64,000 nucleotides of DNA from Climacteris rufus (lineage: Eukaryota; Chordata; Aves; Passeriformes; Climacteridae). Positions 37,846-50,500 of this stretch are shown here, piece by piece. The stretch lies in NCBI GenBank assembly GCA_013398175.1, contig VZRZ01005967.1, positions 1,320,833-1,384,832 on the forward strand, in the 5' to 3' direction. The first letter of the stretch is position 1, and each line of letters opens with the position of its first letter. The translations under genes and the position numbers were made by a program. The notes below the pieces were generated by a model that was not told the origin of the DNA, made no database searches, and saw only the letters and a list, made by a program, of their open reading frames with translations.

Positions 37846-40800
37846 GTATGTGATCTATTTTTTCAAGCGAAATTGTTAACTGAAAACGTTCTTGGCACAC
37901 AATAAAACATTGTGCAATCTGTTATTTGTCTTAGAGATAATAATTTCAGAGTGGCTATATTCTTTCTGTATCTAACTTATGACTTGCTAGGGGATGGTTT
38001 CTTCAATTTAGGAGTATTGCAAATGTAGTTTTATTTACATAATATGTCTCTGAAAAATGATAGTGGTGGAATTTCAGCAATAAAAAAATCCCTGTGTCTT
38101 TTCTTACCATCCCCTTGAGTGGATATCAAACAAATAAATGACAGATGATTTTTCAAAAGTTAAAAGGAAAAAGAAGTGAAAATACTTTTAAATTCAACTT
38201 AAGGAAGTTAATGTTCTCTTATTTCTTCTTTCCTTTCTTTCTCCAAGTGTAGAATGCTGCATGAAAAAGCTCCATTAGGCAGATATGGTTTCCTTTTTCC
38301 CCTCCATTAACACCCAGACTCACAAATATATTGGGAAAATTAGAATCAAAGTATTTAGATCTACTGTCCAGTTAGCCTATATACAGTCCAGATTTTTCTT
38401 TTCTTTTCTTTAAAGGGACTTTTTTTCTGTCCTTTTCTCTGACTCTGTTCTGTCATGAAGATATCAAATCTCTAAGCTTTCTTTATCTGCCAAAAATATC
38501 TGTAACAAAAACATTTTAGAACATTGCATTTAGTTTTGTTTAATTTTGACTGAGGTAACAGTCATGATGTTTACTTTCTCGATTTCTGATTTTTCTTCAC
38601 GGCATAGTCAGGACTTCTTTCTCTGTCCTCTGCCACGAATTGAATTTAAGTGGAAGTTATTTAAAAAGTGGTTTGGGATGTGTAACCTGGAGAAAAATAC
38701 AGACTTAGCCGAACACCTACCAGAGATGGTCACAGATATTTTTAGTGTGTGTTAACCAAGAACATTCATGGAGTCCCACAGAGAAGTAGTAATGCTAAAA
38801 GGCTGAGGACTATCTTTATACCTTTAATTATATATGCGTGCATGTTGTTTTAGTAGGCTGAGTCTATATTGTAATAGTTCTCCTACCACAGCAAAAAATA
38901 TTTCTTTTCTCTGAGTTCTGAGTAACTTCATGGTTCAGAAGTTACTGGGGGAAAGAAAAAGTACAATTTTGTTCATACATGCCCTGGTAGGTGTGGTTGA
39001 CATTAAAAAGAAGACATTTGGTTCCCAAGCATACGTGTCTTCTACTGTAAGGAATCACAGTAGGCATTTAAGAAACCTATTAAGACCACACGGAGCGTCA
39101 AAATTTCTCGAACACGAGCTGGCTTTCTGTGTGAAAGCCGCCTTGCTGTAGCCCATGCTGCCTGTGGATCAGCTCAACCACAAAGACAACAGAGCCAGCC
39201 CAAGACACAAGTTGAACATTTCCCCTAAGAAGTTGTCTGTTTTTATCAACAGAGCATATAGTGCCCTTTCATGTGGAGCAGTTGTAAATAAGAGGATATA
39301 CAGACGCCTGTGCTTTTATTTTTAACCTCTGTCCCCAGCCTTACTTCTCAAAGTACTGTTTCAAGAATGTTGTCCTCAGCTCTCAAAGGTCTGGATACAG
39401 CACCATTTGGATCTCATCAGTGCTGTTCCCAGAGTCACCAGGTGGTCGTCCCTTGGCAGAGCAGTATGTATCTCCAGTGCCTCTGTAGGGCCTGGCTGTG
39501 GCTGGCCTGGGAATGGGGGCTCAGACTCGAGTCTGTAGCTCACATCTCATGTGTGGTACTGCAAGCTGCTGCCACCAGACCACACACAATTTGTCAAAGA
39601 GAAACATCCATCCTTGTGTACAGCATTGGCAAAGATTAAGAGCATAGAAAAAGTTGTAGCACATCTGTCTTCTGCCCATAGCTAGCATGTGAATACAAAT
39701 GGATCAAACCAGCTGGTGATGAATATCAAATCCAGAACCACACAGTAGAGAGGGCAGGGGAGTTTCATGTATGTAATCTCTCTTAAATAGGGTGGGGAAG
39801 GTGAAGATACATAGTGGATGAGGAATTTGCCTTAGTACCTGCATAGTCTGATTACTTGTCCTTCCATAATCTCCCCTGTTCAGAGAGCATCTAACTCACT
39901 GGTGGCAGACTCCTCCTTTCTCTCTGATCCTTATTGCTGTCCTGTCTCAGCTTTCTTAAATAGATCTTGGAAGTGTACTTGCAGATTTAGCAGTAGTGGC
40001 TATGTCTGCAAGGAGGACTGAACAGAGTTTTGGCTGATTAGATCCATGTGGATTCCAGGTGTTTTCAGGGTAGATCCCGGCTCAGCCGCACAGTGATGTC
40101 AAATGTCTGGATCCAGGCCTGTAAAATTTTATTGACAACGGGTTTCCTAATAAAGTTAGTTTCTCTTTGTTTGGCAAATAGAACTAATTACATGAATAAT
40201 GGACTGTGGGGCCAGACTCTAGAATATCCATATAATCCTGTTTGAAGTTTATGGGCAGTAGGAGGGGAAACTTTTGCTGTAGAGAAACCGATACCTGCTT
40301 AGGAAAATACTTTCTCTGAAACCTCAAGTACTTTTTAAAATATGTTTTCTTCCTAATAACTTAAGTTCTTCTTAAGATTATGTCTTTTAGGTGTATTTTT
40401 GCAAAGCTACATTATATGTAGGTGTACAGTGTATGAACTTTAGGCTTCAAAAGTTTATTTTTCCCCTTAGTTTTTAAAAATTATTTTAAAAGAAGTGTTG
40501 ATTTAAAATTATTTCTGCCAGACCATTATCTTCCCAAAAGATAATGAAGCCTGCAATTCACTGACTCTCATGGTAGTGATTTTGTAGGTTTTTTAAAGCT
40601 CTCTTTTTAGTTAAGTTCAATGTGGTAATTTTTAAAAAAAGTTTTCTGCATAGTTTAAAAACTTGTTTGACAAAAATTTTCTGAAAAGTTGATGTACTCA
40701 ATGTATTCATATAGTGCAGAATGCTTTTAAAAGTGTCAAGTTTGTAGGTTTGTAATCTGTTACATATAATGTATGTCTTGAATAATTCTATAGGGTTTTT

Positions 40801-40870
40801 TTCTTTTTTTCTTTCTTTTTTTTCCTCTCTCTTTTGTTTTTTTCTTTCTTATTTCTTTTTTCTGTGGTAG
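37846..40870 (+). other. TRPS1: TRPS1 intron 2
   Basis: A 3.0-kb AT-rich intron with GTATGT at the 5' end and TGTGGTAG at the 3' end. Phase 1. Its last 75 bases contain an unusually long polypyrimidine tract (40796-40863, two purines in 68 bases). ORFs inside it are short, with no recognisable domain. Confidence 0.85.
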
Positions 40871-41799
40871 ATATGGTCCGGAAAAAGAATCCCCCTCTAA
40901 GAAACGTTGCTAGTGAAGGTGAGGTACAGACCCTTGAGTCTACAGGTACTGAAAGTGAAGAGTCTGGAAGGAAAAAAGAATTTTCTACAGAGCAGATGCA
41001 AGAAAACACTGACCAGGGTGATGCGGCAGAGTTAAGTAACAAGGAGGAACTTTGCATGCATGTCCAAGAGCCATCTTCCAGCATTAAAAAGGACTTGAAA
41101 AGCTCAGTGCTGAGTGAAAAGGCTGGCTTCAATTATGAAAGCCACAATAAGGGAGGAAATGTTCCATCCTTCCCTCATGATGAGGTGACAGACAGAAATA
41201 TGCTGGCTTTCTCATCTCCAGCTGTTGGGGGAATCTGTGAGCCCTTGAAGTCTCCTCAAAAATCAGATGCAGATGACACCCAAGATGTGGTCTGTACCCC
41301 GTCAGGAGATGCAGCGGAGACAAATGAGGAGCATCAGATGTCGCCAAAAGCTTCAGATGAAACAGTGCAAGTGCAAAGTGGCCAACCTGATGGCCAAGGC
41401 TCAAGCCCGGTCCCCATGGCCTCAAAAAACCCACAAGTGCCTTCAGATGGGGGTTTAAGGCTGAACAAATCAAAAGCAGATTTGTTGGTAAATGATAACC
41501 CAGATACAGCGCCTCTGTCTCCAGAGCTTCAGGACTTCAAATGCAACATCTGTGGGTATGGTTACTACGGGAACGACCCCACAGATCTCATCAAACACTT
41601 CCGCAAGTACCACCTAGGACTGCACAACCGCACCAGGCAGGATGCTGAGCTCGACACTAAAATTTTGGCTCTCCACAACATGGTGCAATTCAGCCACTCC
41701 AAAGACTTCCAGAAAGTCAACCGCACTGTGCTTTCAGGGGTACTGCAGGACATCAATTCCCAGAGGCCTGTCTTATTAAATGGGACTTACGATGTGCAG
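40871..41799 (+). CDS. TRPS1: TRPS1 coding exon 3: N-terminal region and first zinc finger (residues 1-309 of short isoform)
   Basis: Encodes a zinc-finger transcriptional repressor of GATA-motif promoters that acts in the nucleus in cartilage, hair follicle and other mesenchyme. The first two bases complete an Asn codon from exon 2. Met1 of the short isoform is at 40873 in a strong context (A at -3 after splicing, G at +4). The exon begins MVRKKNPPLRNVASEGE. A long Ser/Glu/Lys-rich, presumably disordered region follows. The first atypical C2H2 finger starts near Cys224 (FKCNICGYGYYGNDPTDLIKHF, with the second His after KY). The exon then gives the conserved GLHNRTRQDAELD and HNMVQFSHSKDFQKVN segments and ends with YDVQ. 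The donor CAG|GTTTGT is weak. Reading past it adds 28 hydrophobic residues and a stop at 41884-41886, which I treat as intron. Confidence 0.96.
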
Positions 41800-44700
41800 G
41801 TTTGTATGTTCCCAGCCTCCCTGCTTCTGCTCACTGCCTTCTCAGCTGCAAAGCCAGTTCTTGCAAAGCCTCTCCTACCTATGTGATTAGTGTATCTCAT
41901 ATAACCTGCTTCAGCCGTAAGAACTATTTTGGTCTATTTTAGCCAGGCATTCTGCAGGTCTGCTGAGCATCTTGTACAGTAGAAGAGTACTTGGCTTTTT
42001 GACCAGTGACATTTCTGTGTACAATTTAGTCGTTGTGGTAATAATAGCAAGAGATCTTATTCAGCAAACAGACAAACCGCTGAATTGGTAATCATATCTG
42101 AAGCATTTACTGTCATGGAAAGAAAAGAGCAAATAATAATGAAAAATAATGACCAGATAGACAAAAGACAGCAGCTGGAAATTAAAAATGTAATCCTAAA
42201 TTATCAGCTGCTGGGAGTCAAGATTTGGCTTATTGATTATTAAGATAAAATAAATGGCAAGTCTTGGCAGCTCTCAAGTTGTCTAGTGCCAGAAAAATAG
42301 GATACACAAAGGGTATTTAAAACAATTCAAAAAGTAACAGTAATCCATGCTGTCCTTCACATTAGTAAGTCTGTAAGAAAAGGATTATTGCTGCAGTCAT
42401 TTTCTCATCTACTTGAAGCAGGGAAAATACTACAGATACTGCTGCAAAAAATATTTTTACTGTGGAAGAGTGTACTCAAAAGCTTTTTCATGGAGTCTCT
42501 GTTAGTTTCTTATCAGCTAATATTTAATCAGTTAAAAAAAATTGTTGCTGCTTTAAAAAAAAAATCTTTGGATTGAGCTGAGAGATTTCAGTATTCTCTA
42601 TGATACAAAAATTCAGATTTTAAGAAAAACCCAAAGTAACAAAGTTTGCATACCATACGAGCTCAAATGTCCATCCGTTTTCAAGTGACTACATACATGG
42701 AAATATAGTAATCACGAGACAAAACTCCCAAAGTATGTTAAAATAAAAAAGTAGAAGGGTGAAAGTATTTAATAATGCTTGCAGAAACTGCAGCTATAGG
42801 AAAGAAATTTTGCAAAACAGGTTAGGATGTCTAACATCTAACTTCAAGGAAGAAAGCAAAACCAGAAAACAAGTCAGGAACTTGAAGCTTTTTAAATGAT
42901 TGAAACTTTTCCTCTTTTTAAAGAAAATCTGCAATTTCTTTGTGGAGCAGCAAATCAAACTAAGGTCGTTACTATGCATAAAAGCTGCAATCTTTGTACT
43001 GCTGTGTTACTAAAAGATCACTGTCTTATGTCAGACACTCCTGTCAAACTGTGATTAGAAAGCAAATACGTGATGTAGTTAAAAGAGGTTAGAAGTGAAT
43101 AATGTCAGATTGTGAAATGATGGTTTATAATTAGTACATAGTATAATGTTAATACCTGGATTTCCTGCTATAGTTTCAGTTTGCTGACTCCAGGGACAGC
43201 ATCTTAGAGCAACTGATCCATGCTGTCAGGAAGACATTCAAACTGGAACAGCTCAGGCATACAGTATAGAGGAATTCGAGTTTCTAAACACACTTTCATT
43301 TCCTCCAAACAATTGTTTCGTTAGGTCCTTAGTTATTTATAGGAAAGTTTATGCTTGATTAGAATGAGCTAGACACTTTTCCTATGCAGTGCTCTTAGAA
43401 ATAAAACAGATGTGTGAGCTATCTCAGTTTGAACTGATAGACTGAGAAATAAAACAGCTGAACCTAGACTATACTTGTCTACTAAACTCTGGCAGTAAGA
43501 TGCTGCCGGGGAGACAAAAAGCCATAGGAAACAGCCCATAGATAATCTACTTAAGATCAGTCTTTTCTCAGGCGAAAAACATTTTCCAAAATAGTAGAGA
43601 CAGCCTATACAATGTTGGCTATTTCTTTGAAAGAAAAAAAAAAAAAAGGATATGGAAACTTAATTTTTAAGGGTGCTAGTTTTCCCTGCTCAATTTGGGA
43701 ATAGAAGATTAAATACGCTTTTGTGGCAAATGCCACACTTCATCACTTGCACATGCACCAGATGTTGATCCAGAACATGTTGAAAGATAAGTAACTGATT
43801 AATACTTTTATGCTTTTTCTTCCCCCATCCCTGATTCAGAGCAGCTTTGTGAGATTCATAAACAAAGTAAAAGAACATTTGAAAATTCCTTTTGCACCCA
43901 CACATGTTTATATTACTCCTATATCCATTTTGGAGGGTTTTTTCTCAGACATCTGAAGGGCTAGTGTCTCCTGCCACAACAAGGGATCGTATGGATTGGC
44001 ACTTCAGTTACAATTGGTTCAGTCAAACTCCTGTATAACGTGAGAGGGAACTGAACCTGAATAATTGGTTCATGTAAACAATATTATTTTGTATAGATAC
44101 TGGGCTAAACAAAAATAATCCCTTTGTAATTAACTTGAAATAGTAATGGACTGGGCTTAGGATCTGATTTATTGATCCCCTTGCACTTAGCAAACTGTTC
44201 TGTTGTAGCTGGGTTGGAAGTTATCAATAGATTTATGGTCTCAGGCCAGGGAGCTGAGCGCAGAAGCCAGGGGATGAAGTTGACTGACTTTGATCTGTCT
44301 CACAGTAGTCAGTTGGAGATCATGGTCTAGGAAGATTTGTAGTAGTGAGGGATACTATGGAGCCCCATAGTTTGCATTCATAACAAAGACAAACAAAAAG
44401 CAATGGGAAAATACCTGAGTGCAGGAAAAAACATTATCTCCTATCCTATCTGCAGAGATCTAGGGATGTGGTCCATTTGCTGAAGGCTTGGAAAAAGAAA
44501 TCAAATGCATGTTTGGACTTGTATTATAGAAGTGAAGTCTGTCCTAAAAAACTTAAACCTCAGCCCCAGTCAGAAAACACACTACCAAACATAAATTCAG
44601 CTTTTAGGGGGTGTAATCAGCAAAACTGGGGATATACATTTGGCTTCACATACAGATATTGGGACAGTGTTTTGTAGTACCTAAAGAGGATTTGTCTGGG

Positions 44701-45479
44701 AACTGTGTAGATAATCCAATCTTTCTGGCTTTACTACTGTACATATTTTTACTTGGTGTCAATATTTAATCCAACAAGATTCCTTTGTCTTTTTTGAAAA
44801 TGTTATTTTCTGTTGAAAAGCTCCTGTACTCTTTGTTCCCATTTTTCTCTTCAAAAGTTTTTGGTTCATTGAGTTATGATAAATTCCACAGGATTGGATA
44901 AAATCACTGAGAAGTTTCTGGGAGATTAACTTTCTTGCCAGTATAGATTTCAGAAAACATTCACTATCACATCTTTGAATTCCCAGGGAATGTGTTAATC
45001 AGCTTTATAGCTTTTATCAAAATAATATTTGAAGTGAGTTCAGTGGATTGACTTTTGCTGATGTGCCCCTCATTACTTTTTCTTCACATTTAGTTAATTG
45101 ATCAATCTCTATAGGCAGCTTTGTCTTGCTGCATATTTGAGCCTGTGTAAGGCTTTGTGGACGCGCCTAAAGCAATAGCCTTTATATTGGATCTAAAGGC
45201 TTCGCTTAAAGTAAAATTCATGTGACTAAGTTAATAGCTATGATGCTGAAAGATATTGCTTTGCTGCTGTATGATTAAGTCTTCTTCTGTGTTTGATCTA
45301 ATGACTCTTTAATGTGTATCTTAAAGTCTGGAGACAGGCAAGTTCCTGGCAAGTAGACAGTAGGCAGTCTTTTTTCTAACCCCCAATTTTGTTATGAGTA
45401 GTAAGTGGGACAGCTTCAACAGAAAGGTTGGAGAGTGCCGTCTTCCACAGTGCAACTTATAGCTAAAGTGTAGGACATG

Positions 45480-45600
45480 CCCAGCGAAGGTGAAGAAACA
45501 GGCTTGGATCCCCTCTGACAGAGCAAGGAAAGGAACCTACTTTTCCTGTTTCCTGAACAAGTGTTCAAGCCATTAGGCTATTGTATAAAAGGGAGTGTGA
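45480..45600. repeat. Possible ancient SINE fragment
   Basis: The block TTGGATCCCCTCTGACAG followed later by AAGCCATTAGGCTATTG recalls the tail of old amniote SINEs, where a gaaccc-ggtctcccac block precedes gccctaaccactaggctat. It is very diverged. The call is tentative and rests on motif order only. Confidence 0.3.
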
Positions 45601-46179
45601 CCCCATTTCCTGATCTGTTTGAAAAGAGAACAGTGTCCCTCAAAGAAAAGGACAGAAATGTTCTGCATTCAGGTGAGGGTTTCAAATGGCGTGTCCCAAG
45701 GGAGAAGGGTATTTATGCAGCCATGAATAAAGACATACTGCAGTGCTCAGCAGTTCTTACGGTTGCTTCGTACTGTGTGCTATCTTTGATAAGCTTCCTG
45801 CTCAGCATGGCCCTGGTTCTGGAGCTTATTGGCACAGATCTATCTCCTCTTCTATTCAACCATAAAAAAGATTCAGAATGTACAAAAACATGATTTTTTT
45901 AAAATCCAGTCCTCTGATTTTGATTGTTTAGTCATTTTAGATATAGACAGACATATGAGAAGACAAATTTCTGAAAAAACATAGACCAATAAAAGCTATC
46001 CTAAAATTTCTTGATTGTATTGCAGTGCACCTGGGTGGAGGGGGGGAAGAAAAAGATGAAGTTCCTGCATTACCTAGTACCCCATGGAATAATGAGAGGT
46101 TATCGGTGGGTGTTTTATTCTGTGGTTCTAAGCATCCAATATTGCAAGAGCTGTCCCATACCAATCAGCCTAATGCTTT

Positions 46180-46771
46180 GTCATATATGAATCACAGAGT
46201 GTTTTGTGTTCGAAGGGGCCTTAAAGCTCATCTAGTTCCAATCCTCCTGCCATGGACAGGAACATCTTCCAGTAGATCAGGTTGCTCAGAGCCCCATCCA
46301 ACCTCACCTTGAATACTACCAGGGATGGGGCAGCTCTAGGTGGGGCATCCACAACTTCTCTGGGCAACCTGTTCCAGTGCTTCATTATACTCCTAGTGAA
46401 GAATTTCTTCCTAATGTCTTATTTAAACCTACCCTCTTCCAGTCTGAAGCTGTCACCCCTTGTCCTATCACTACATGCCCTTGTAAAAAGTTCCTCTTCA
46501 GTGTCCCTGTGCCCCTTTAGCTACTGGAAGGCTGCTATAAAGTCTTCCTGGAGCCTTTTCTTCTCTAGGCTGAACAGCCCCAACTCTTTCAGCCTGTCTT
46601 CACAGGAGACATGAAGCGCTCTGATCATCTTTGTGGCCTCTCTGGATTCACTCCAATAGTCAATGGCTGCCTTATGCTGGGAGCCCCAGAGCTGGATACA
46701 GTACTCCAGGTGGGGTCTCACTAGAGTGGAACAGAGGGGAAGAATCACCTCCCTTGACGTACTGGTTACAT
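46180..46771 (-). mobile_element. Truncated CR1 LINE retrotransposon, 3' end
   Basis: On the minus strand, 46748-46521 encodes the C-terminal part of a CR1 reverse transcriptase, with the motifs VRPHLEYCIQLWG, ATKMIRAL, DRLKELGLFSLEKKRLQ and DFIAAFQ. The frame is then broken by a stop where the family usually has Tyr, and by another stop near RFK-DIRKKFFT. The rest reads through WNRLPREVVDAP and PSLVVFKVRLDGAL, typical of the CR1 3' end, to degenerate GATTC/ATATG-type terminal repeats near 46180. The 5' end breaks off near 46771. This is the usual 5'-truncated, dead avian CR1. It sits antisense to TRPS1 in intron 3 and is the best marker for a bird genome. Confidence 0.93.
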
Positions 46772-47557
46772 ATATAAGTACATATAATGAATAAGGCTAA
46801 CAACGTCTCCAGGATTTTCATAGCAACCAAAAGCACTTCTGGATGTCGAGCGAGCAGGCTGCTCAGCATCTTGGGAAGTGATAGAAGTGCCACACAATGT
46901 GTAAAGCTCTTCCTTTATAAATCACTGGTGAGTTCCATGTGTCTATGCAGTGTTATGCCATGAGTGGTTTTTAGTGGTCTAGATTTCAATATATCAAATC
47001 TAGCATCTTTTCTGTTCTTATGTTAGACATGTGTGACTAGTATAAAGTCTGGTCTAACTAGGATTCAGCTGAATGAGAACCAGTGGTTTTATTAGTAGGT
47101 TCTGCTCTTTATCCTCCCCTTTTATGTTAGTAGTTTGATTGAATATGAAGCTGTGAAGGTAAGACATAAAAGAGTGTAGGGATCTTTAGGGGTATAGATG
47201 TAATCAACAGCACTTCTCATGATAAAGGTTTTAATTTACATTTTTGGTGGTTTTGGCAAAGGGACTCTTACAGATAGAGTGAGAATTTCAGGTTAGAGAC
47301 CTAAAGAAGTACAGCATTTTCTTTTTTATTACTAGCAAACAAAACCTTCTTAAAGTTCAACTTTGTCATCAAGGGGCTTCCTAGAAGGTAACATGGATAC
47401 ATAAGTGGTCGACATGAGCAAACGTAAACATGTAGTGGATGAATTTCATTTTCCTCACATGGTTAGACAAATGGGTCCAAATTTTATGGCTTTTGTCTCA
47501 CTGACTTTGGCTCAGTTGTCTATAAAAAAGGCATTAGATCTAAATAAACGGAACAGC

Positions 47558-47595
47558 TGTTGCTGGATATGATGTATCTTGTTGCTGGATATGAT
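47558..47595. repeat. Imperfect 22-bp tandem duplication
   Basis: TGTTGCTGGATATGAT occurs at 47558-47573 and again at 47580-47595, so the period is 22 bases. The intervening GTATCT is partly matched after the second copy. It is probably a slippage duplication. Confidence 0.85.
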
Positions 47596-50500
47596 CTCTT
47601 GGATTAGATTGTGCCATGCTAGGTTTTGCAGCGTATGCTGTAACAGAACTTGCATGAGGGTGGATATCCCAGAAGGCCCGTTTCATGTCACCCATGTTGC
47701 TGACTCTCCCTGGGGACTTTACTGATAAACTGAAAGCTATCAAGCTATCTTGGGTCTTGCACCTGCATGTGGGCATACCTGTTTATTTTGAGTCTTATTT
47801 CTGGGTCGTGATCAGACTAGGAGGCTGTGCCTTGCACACTGAGAGAGTGACTCAGGAGCACAGGATTCAGTCATCTCTTTTAAGCAACTGACATGAAAAA
47901 TAAATGGTGGCAGGTAGAAAAATTGGTGGTGGTAAACCACATATAGATAAATCCATAGGCATATGCTTGCGAGTGTGTATACATATATTTGCTTCTTTTT
48001 CTCATGCGTATGTAACTGTATACATACATATTTATAAATATGTGAAAAAGCAAATGAAAGAGGCATTTAACATCTATATTGGCAATAGCTGATAAGGAAT
48101 TATTTGTATGATTATATGCAGTAGAAGTTCTTTGTGTCACTTATATGGAGATATTAGCAAGTTTACTCTTCAGAATGATATACAGTGATTTACAGAATGT
48201 CAGCTGCTAAAGAATAGGTGCCTGGGAACATTGCCTTGCTCTGTGATAGAAATAAGCTATTTTAGCCTTCTTTCAGTGAGAAGTAGTCTATTCTAATATT
48301 AGGATATTCAGATGGACAGTTTGTGGAGCAATTGATATGATGTATATTCAAAGCAAAGTTGTTTATGTGTTGATATTCCTTACCTTACTGTATTGATATC
48401 TGGTAGTGTTTGAAGAGAGGTTAATAAAGAAAGTTGGTGAGACTAGTAATATTGATGCTTATATTTAAAGTTATAAACTGCTAGGATAGCCTACAGAAAG
48501 GATGAGAGCTCAAAAAATAAAGTTCCTGGGGAAAAAGGAAAGCAGCTGGGTTTTCTTCTAGTATAAATCAGTGCAAGTTTGCCTCTAAGCCTGTAAGGCT
48601 GTGTGAGTTTACGGTAGCCAAGGAACTGTCTGGTAATTTTATCTACAGAGAATAGAAGGAATGGTGCTTCTTTAGATATTAATCTAGTAGCACTAGTTAG
48701 CAAATGAAAGTCTTGATTTTCTATTTCTTTCTTTTGTTGGTTTTGCACATCTGGTCTCCTGACCTTAATTTAAGTTCTGTTATTGTTCTGTCACAGTCTT
48801 TGTTTTAAAAATACTTCTAATGACACAAAAACTGTGTTGGCTTCAATGGCAACAGAATAAATCTCAACAAGAATGCACTTACTTTGAATGAATGTGACCC
48901 AATAGTTTGCTTTCTTGTTTTGGTAAGTACGAACAGCCCAGAAAGCCGGGAGTTTGCCCTGAGTCTTTGCCTCGCTTGTGCAACATAGTTTTGTCCACCT
49001 ATAAATTAATCACAGTATGGTAAATAGTTTTAAGAATATACTCTGAAAATTCTCCTAGTTTTACATGTAGAAAGAGAGGGAGTGAATTCTCCATAAGGGA
49101 GGTTAGAGAACTGGGTGGCGTTTCACAAACTTGCATGAAAGCCAGGAATCTGTTCTGGCCTGCATGACATGAAGAACTTCATAAATGTGGGATGGTTAAA
49201 ATGTTCTGGATGCTATATTGCACAAAGCAAATGAATAAACAAGAGCATTAGAAAATATTTTAGGATTAGAAGATTAAGAGTAATTGCAAAGGCAGACTGG
49301 ATGGCTCAGGAGACTGGTAAGGAATCTGAAGCCTTTCACCTCCTGATTAGCCAAAGATGTAACCAAGGTAAGTAAAAAAAAAAGAAAAGATTCATTAACG
49401 TTTGATGTTCCAATGCAGATGGATTCTAATCAGTAGCTGCAGAAGAAGCCAGGGGTCAAAGACAGCTTTATCCTGTGCATGTAATCATTGCGGTTGAATC
49501 TCTTATGTGGATATAGTTTCTACTGGTAGAATTTTCTTTATGAAATACATGATTACAGGAGCTGGCAGATTTTCTCTTCCTTGGTGAGTTTTTTCAGTTT
49601 CAGTAAGAAGTACTTGTAAACTGCTTTGACGTGATGGAATTTAGGAATGAATTTTATAAAGGAGGGAGAATAGAGTAGCATTTGGATCAAGGGCAGATTA
49701 AATATCAAAGACACTTTTTTAAGAAAAAGGAAGAAGAAAGTAGTTCTCTTTGCCCAAGTCCATCTATTCCATGAAATCACTGTCTTGACTAATTAAAGTA
49801 ATGTAGACATATCTGTTGGAAACATATAGTTCAATTACACAGCTTTGTTGAACTACTTGCCAACATACTTTAGAAAGTACATCTTGAAACATTGTCAATT
49901 ATTGTGTTGTCTTGTCTCCTTTCTCTGGCTATTTTTGGAAATGTGTGTGGTGTATGAGGAGATAGCTTAGTTGTATTAACACATGAGCTTCAGATTTTGA
50001 CAATTTTCTCCATTAATGAATAAACTTAATCATTAAGAGTTTTGAGTTTATGGCAGTGTTACTGTGAAATATAGTTCAGTTTAATCCCAGAATGAGACAT
50101 TACTTTGAAGAGCAATTTTTAAAGAATATCAGTGCAACCACTTCCAGTGCAAGAATGGAGAACTATTCTAATATCTGTCTTCTTTTATACAGTGTAATAA
50201 GGAGTGCCAACTATATTGCCATAATTGGGGTGCTGCAGAAGTAAGTGATAATCCAAAGGTTTCATAAACAAGTGACAGTGCAGGAGAGAATTAAATCATG
50301 TTTCCACAGTCCAAACTTGTATATTAGGTTCTCTTTAAAAAGAGAATTGTGAAGATTAATTTCCTTCTTTGAATGTTAAGGGAACTGTTGATCTATAATT
50401 GCGCCTATATTTCCAGAGCAAGCTGTACCTGTACTCATGATTTCCAAAAGCTATGTTAGCTGGCACTTTGGATCCCAGTGCTAGAATAGCATTGAAGAAT

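Noticed and set aside
40834..40872. Upstream in-frame ATG giving a MFFSFLFLFS-type leader before TRPS1 MVRKK
   Set aside because: It is translated from the polypyrimidine tract of the intron. The acceptor at 40869-40870 and the matching phase with exon 2 show that this sequence is spliced out. The hydrophobic leader is an artefact, not a signal peptide.
41129..41473. 114-codon minus-strand ORF opposite exon 3
   Set aside because: It is a shadow of the TRPS1 coding frame on the other strand, without independent support.
41800..41886. C-terminal extension of exon 3 (28 residues after YDVQ)
   Set aside because: The known protein continues into the sequence found at 53817, so this is intron, unless the retained-intron isoform in the findings is real.
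46521..46748. 75-codon minus-strand ORF as a host gene
   Set aside because: It is the degraded reverse-transcriptase end of the CR1 element.
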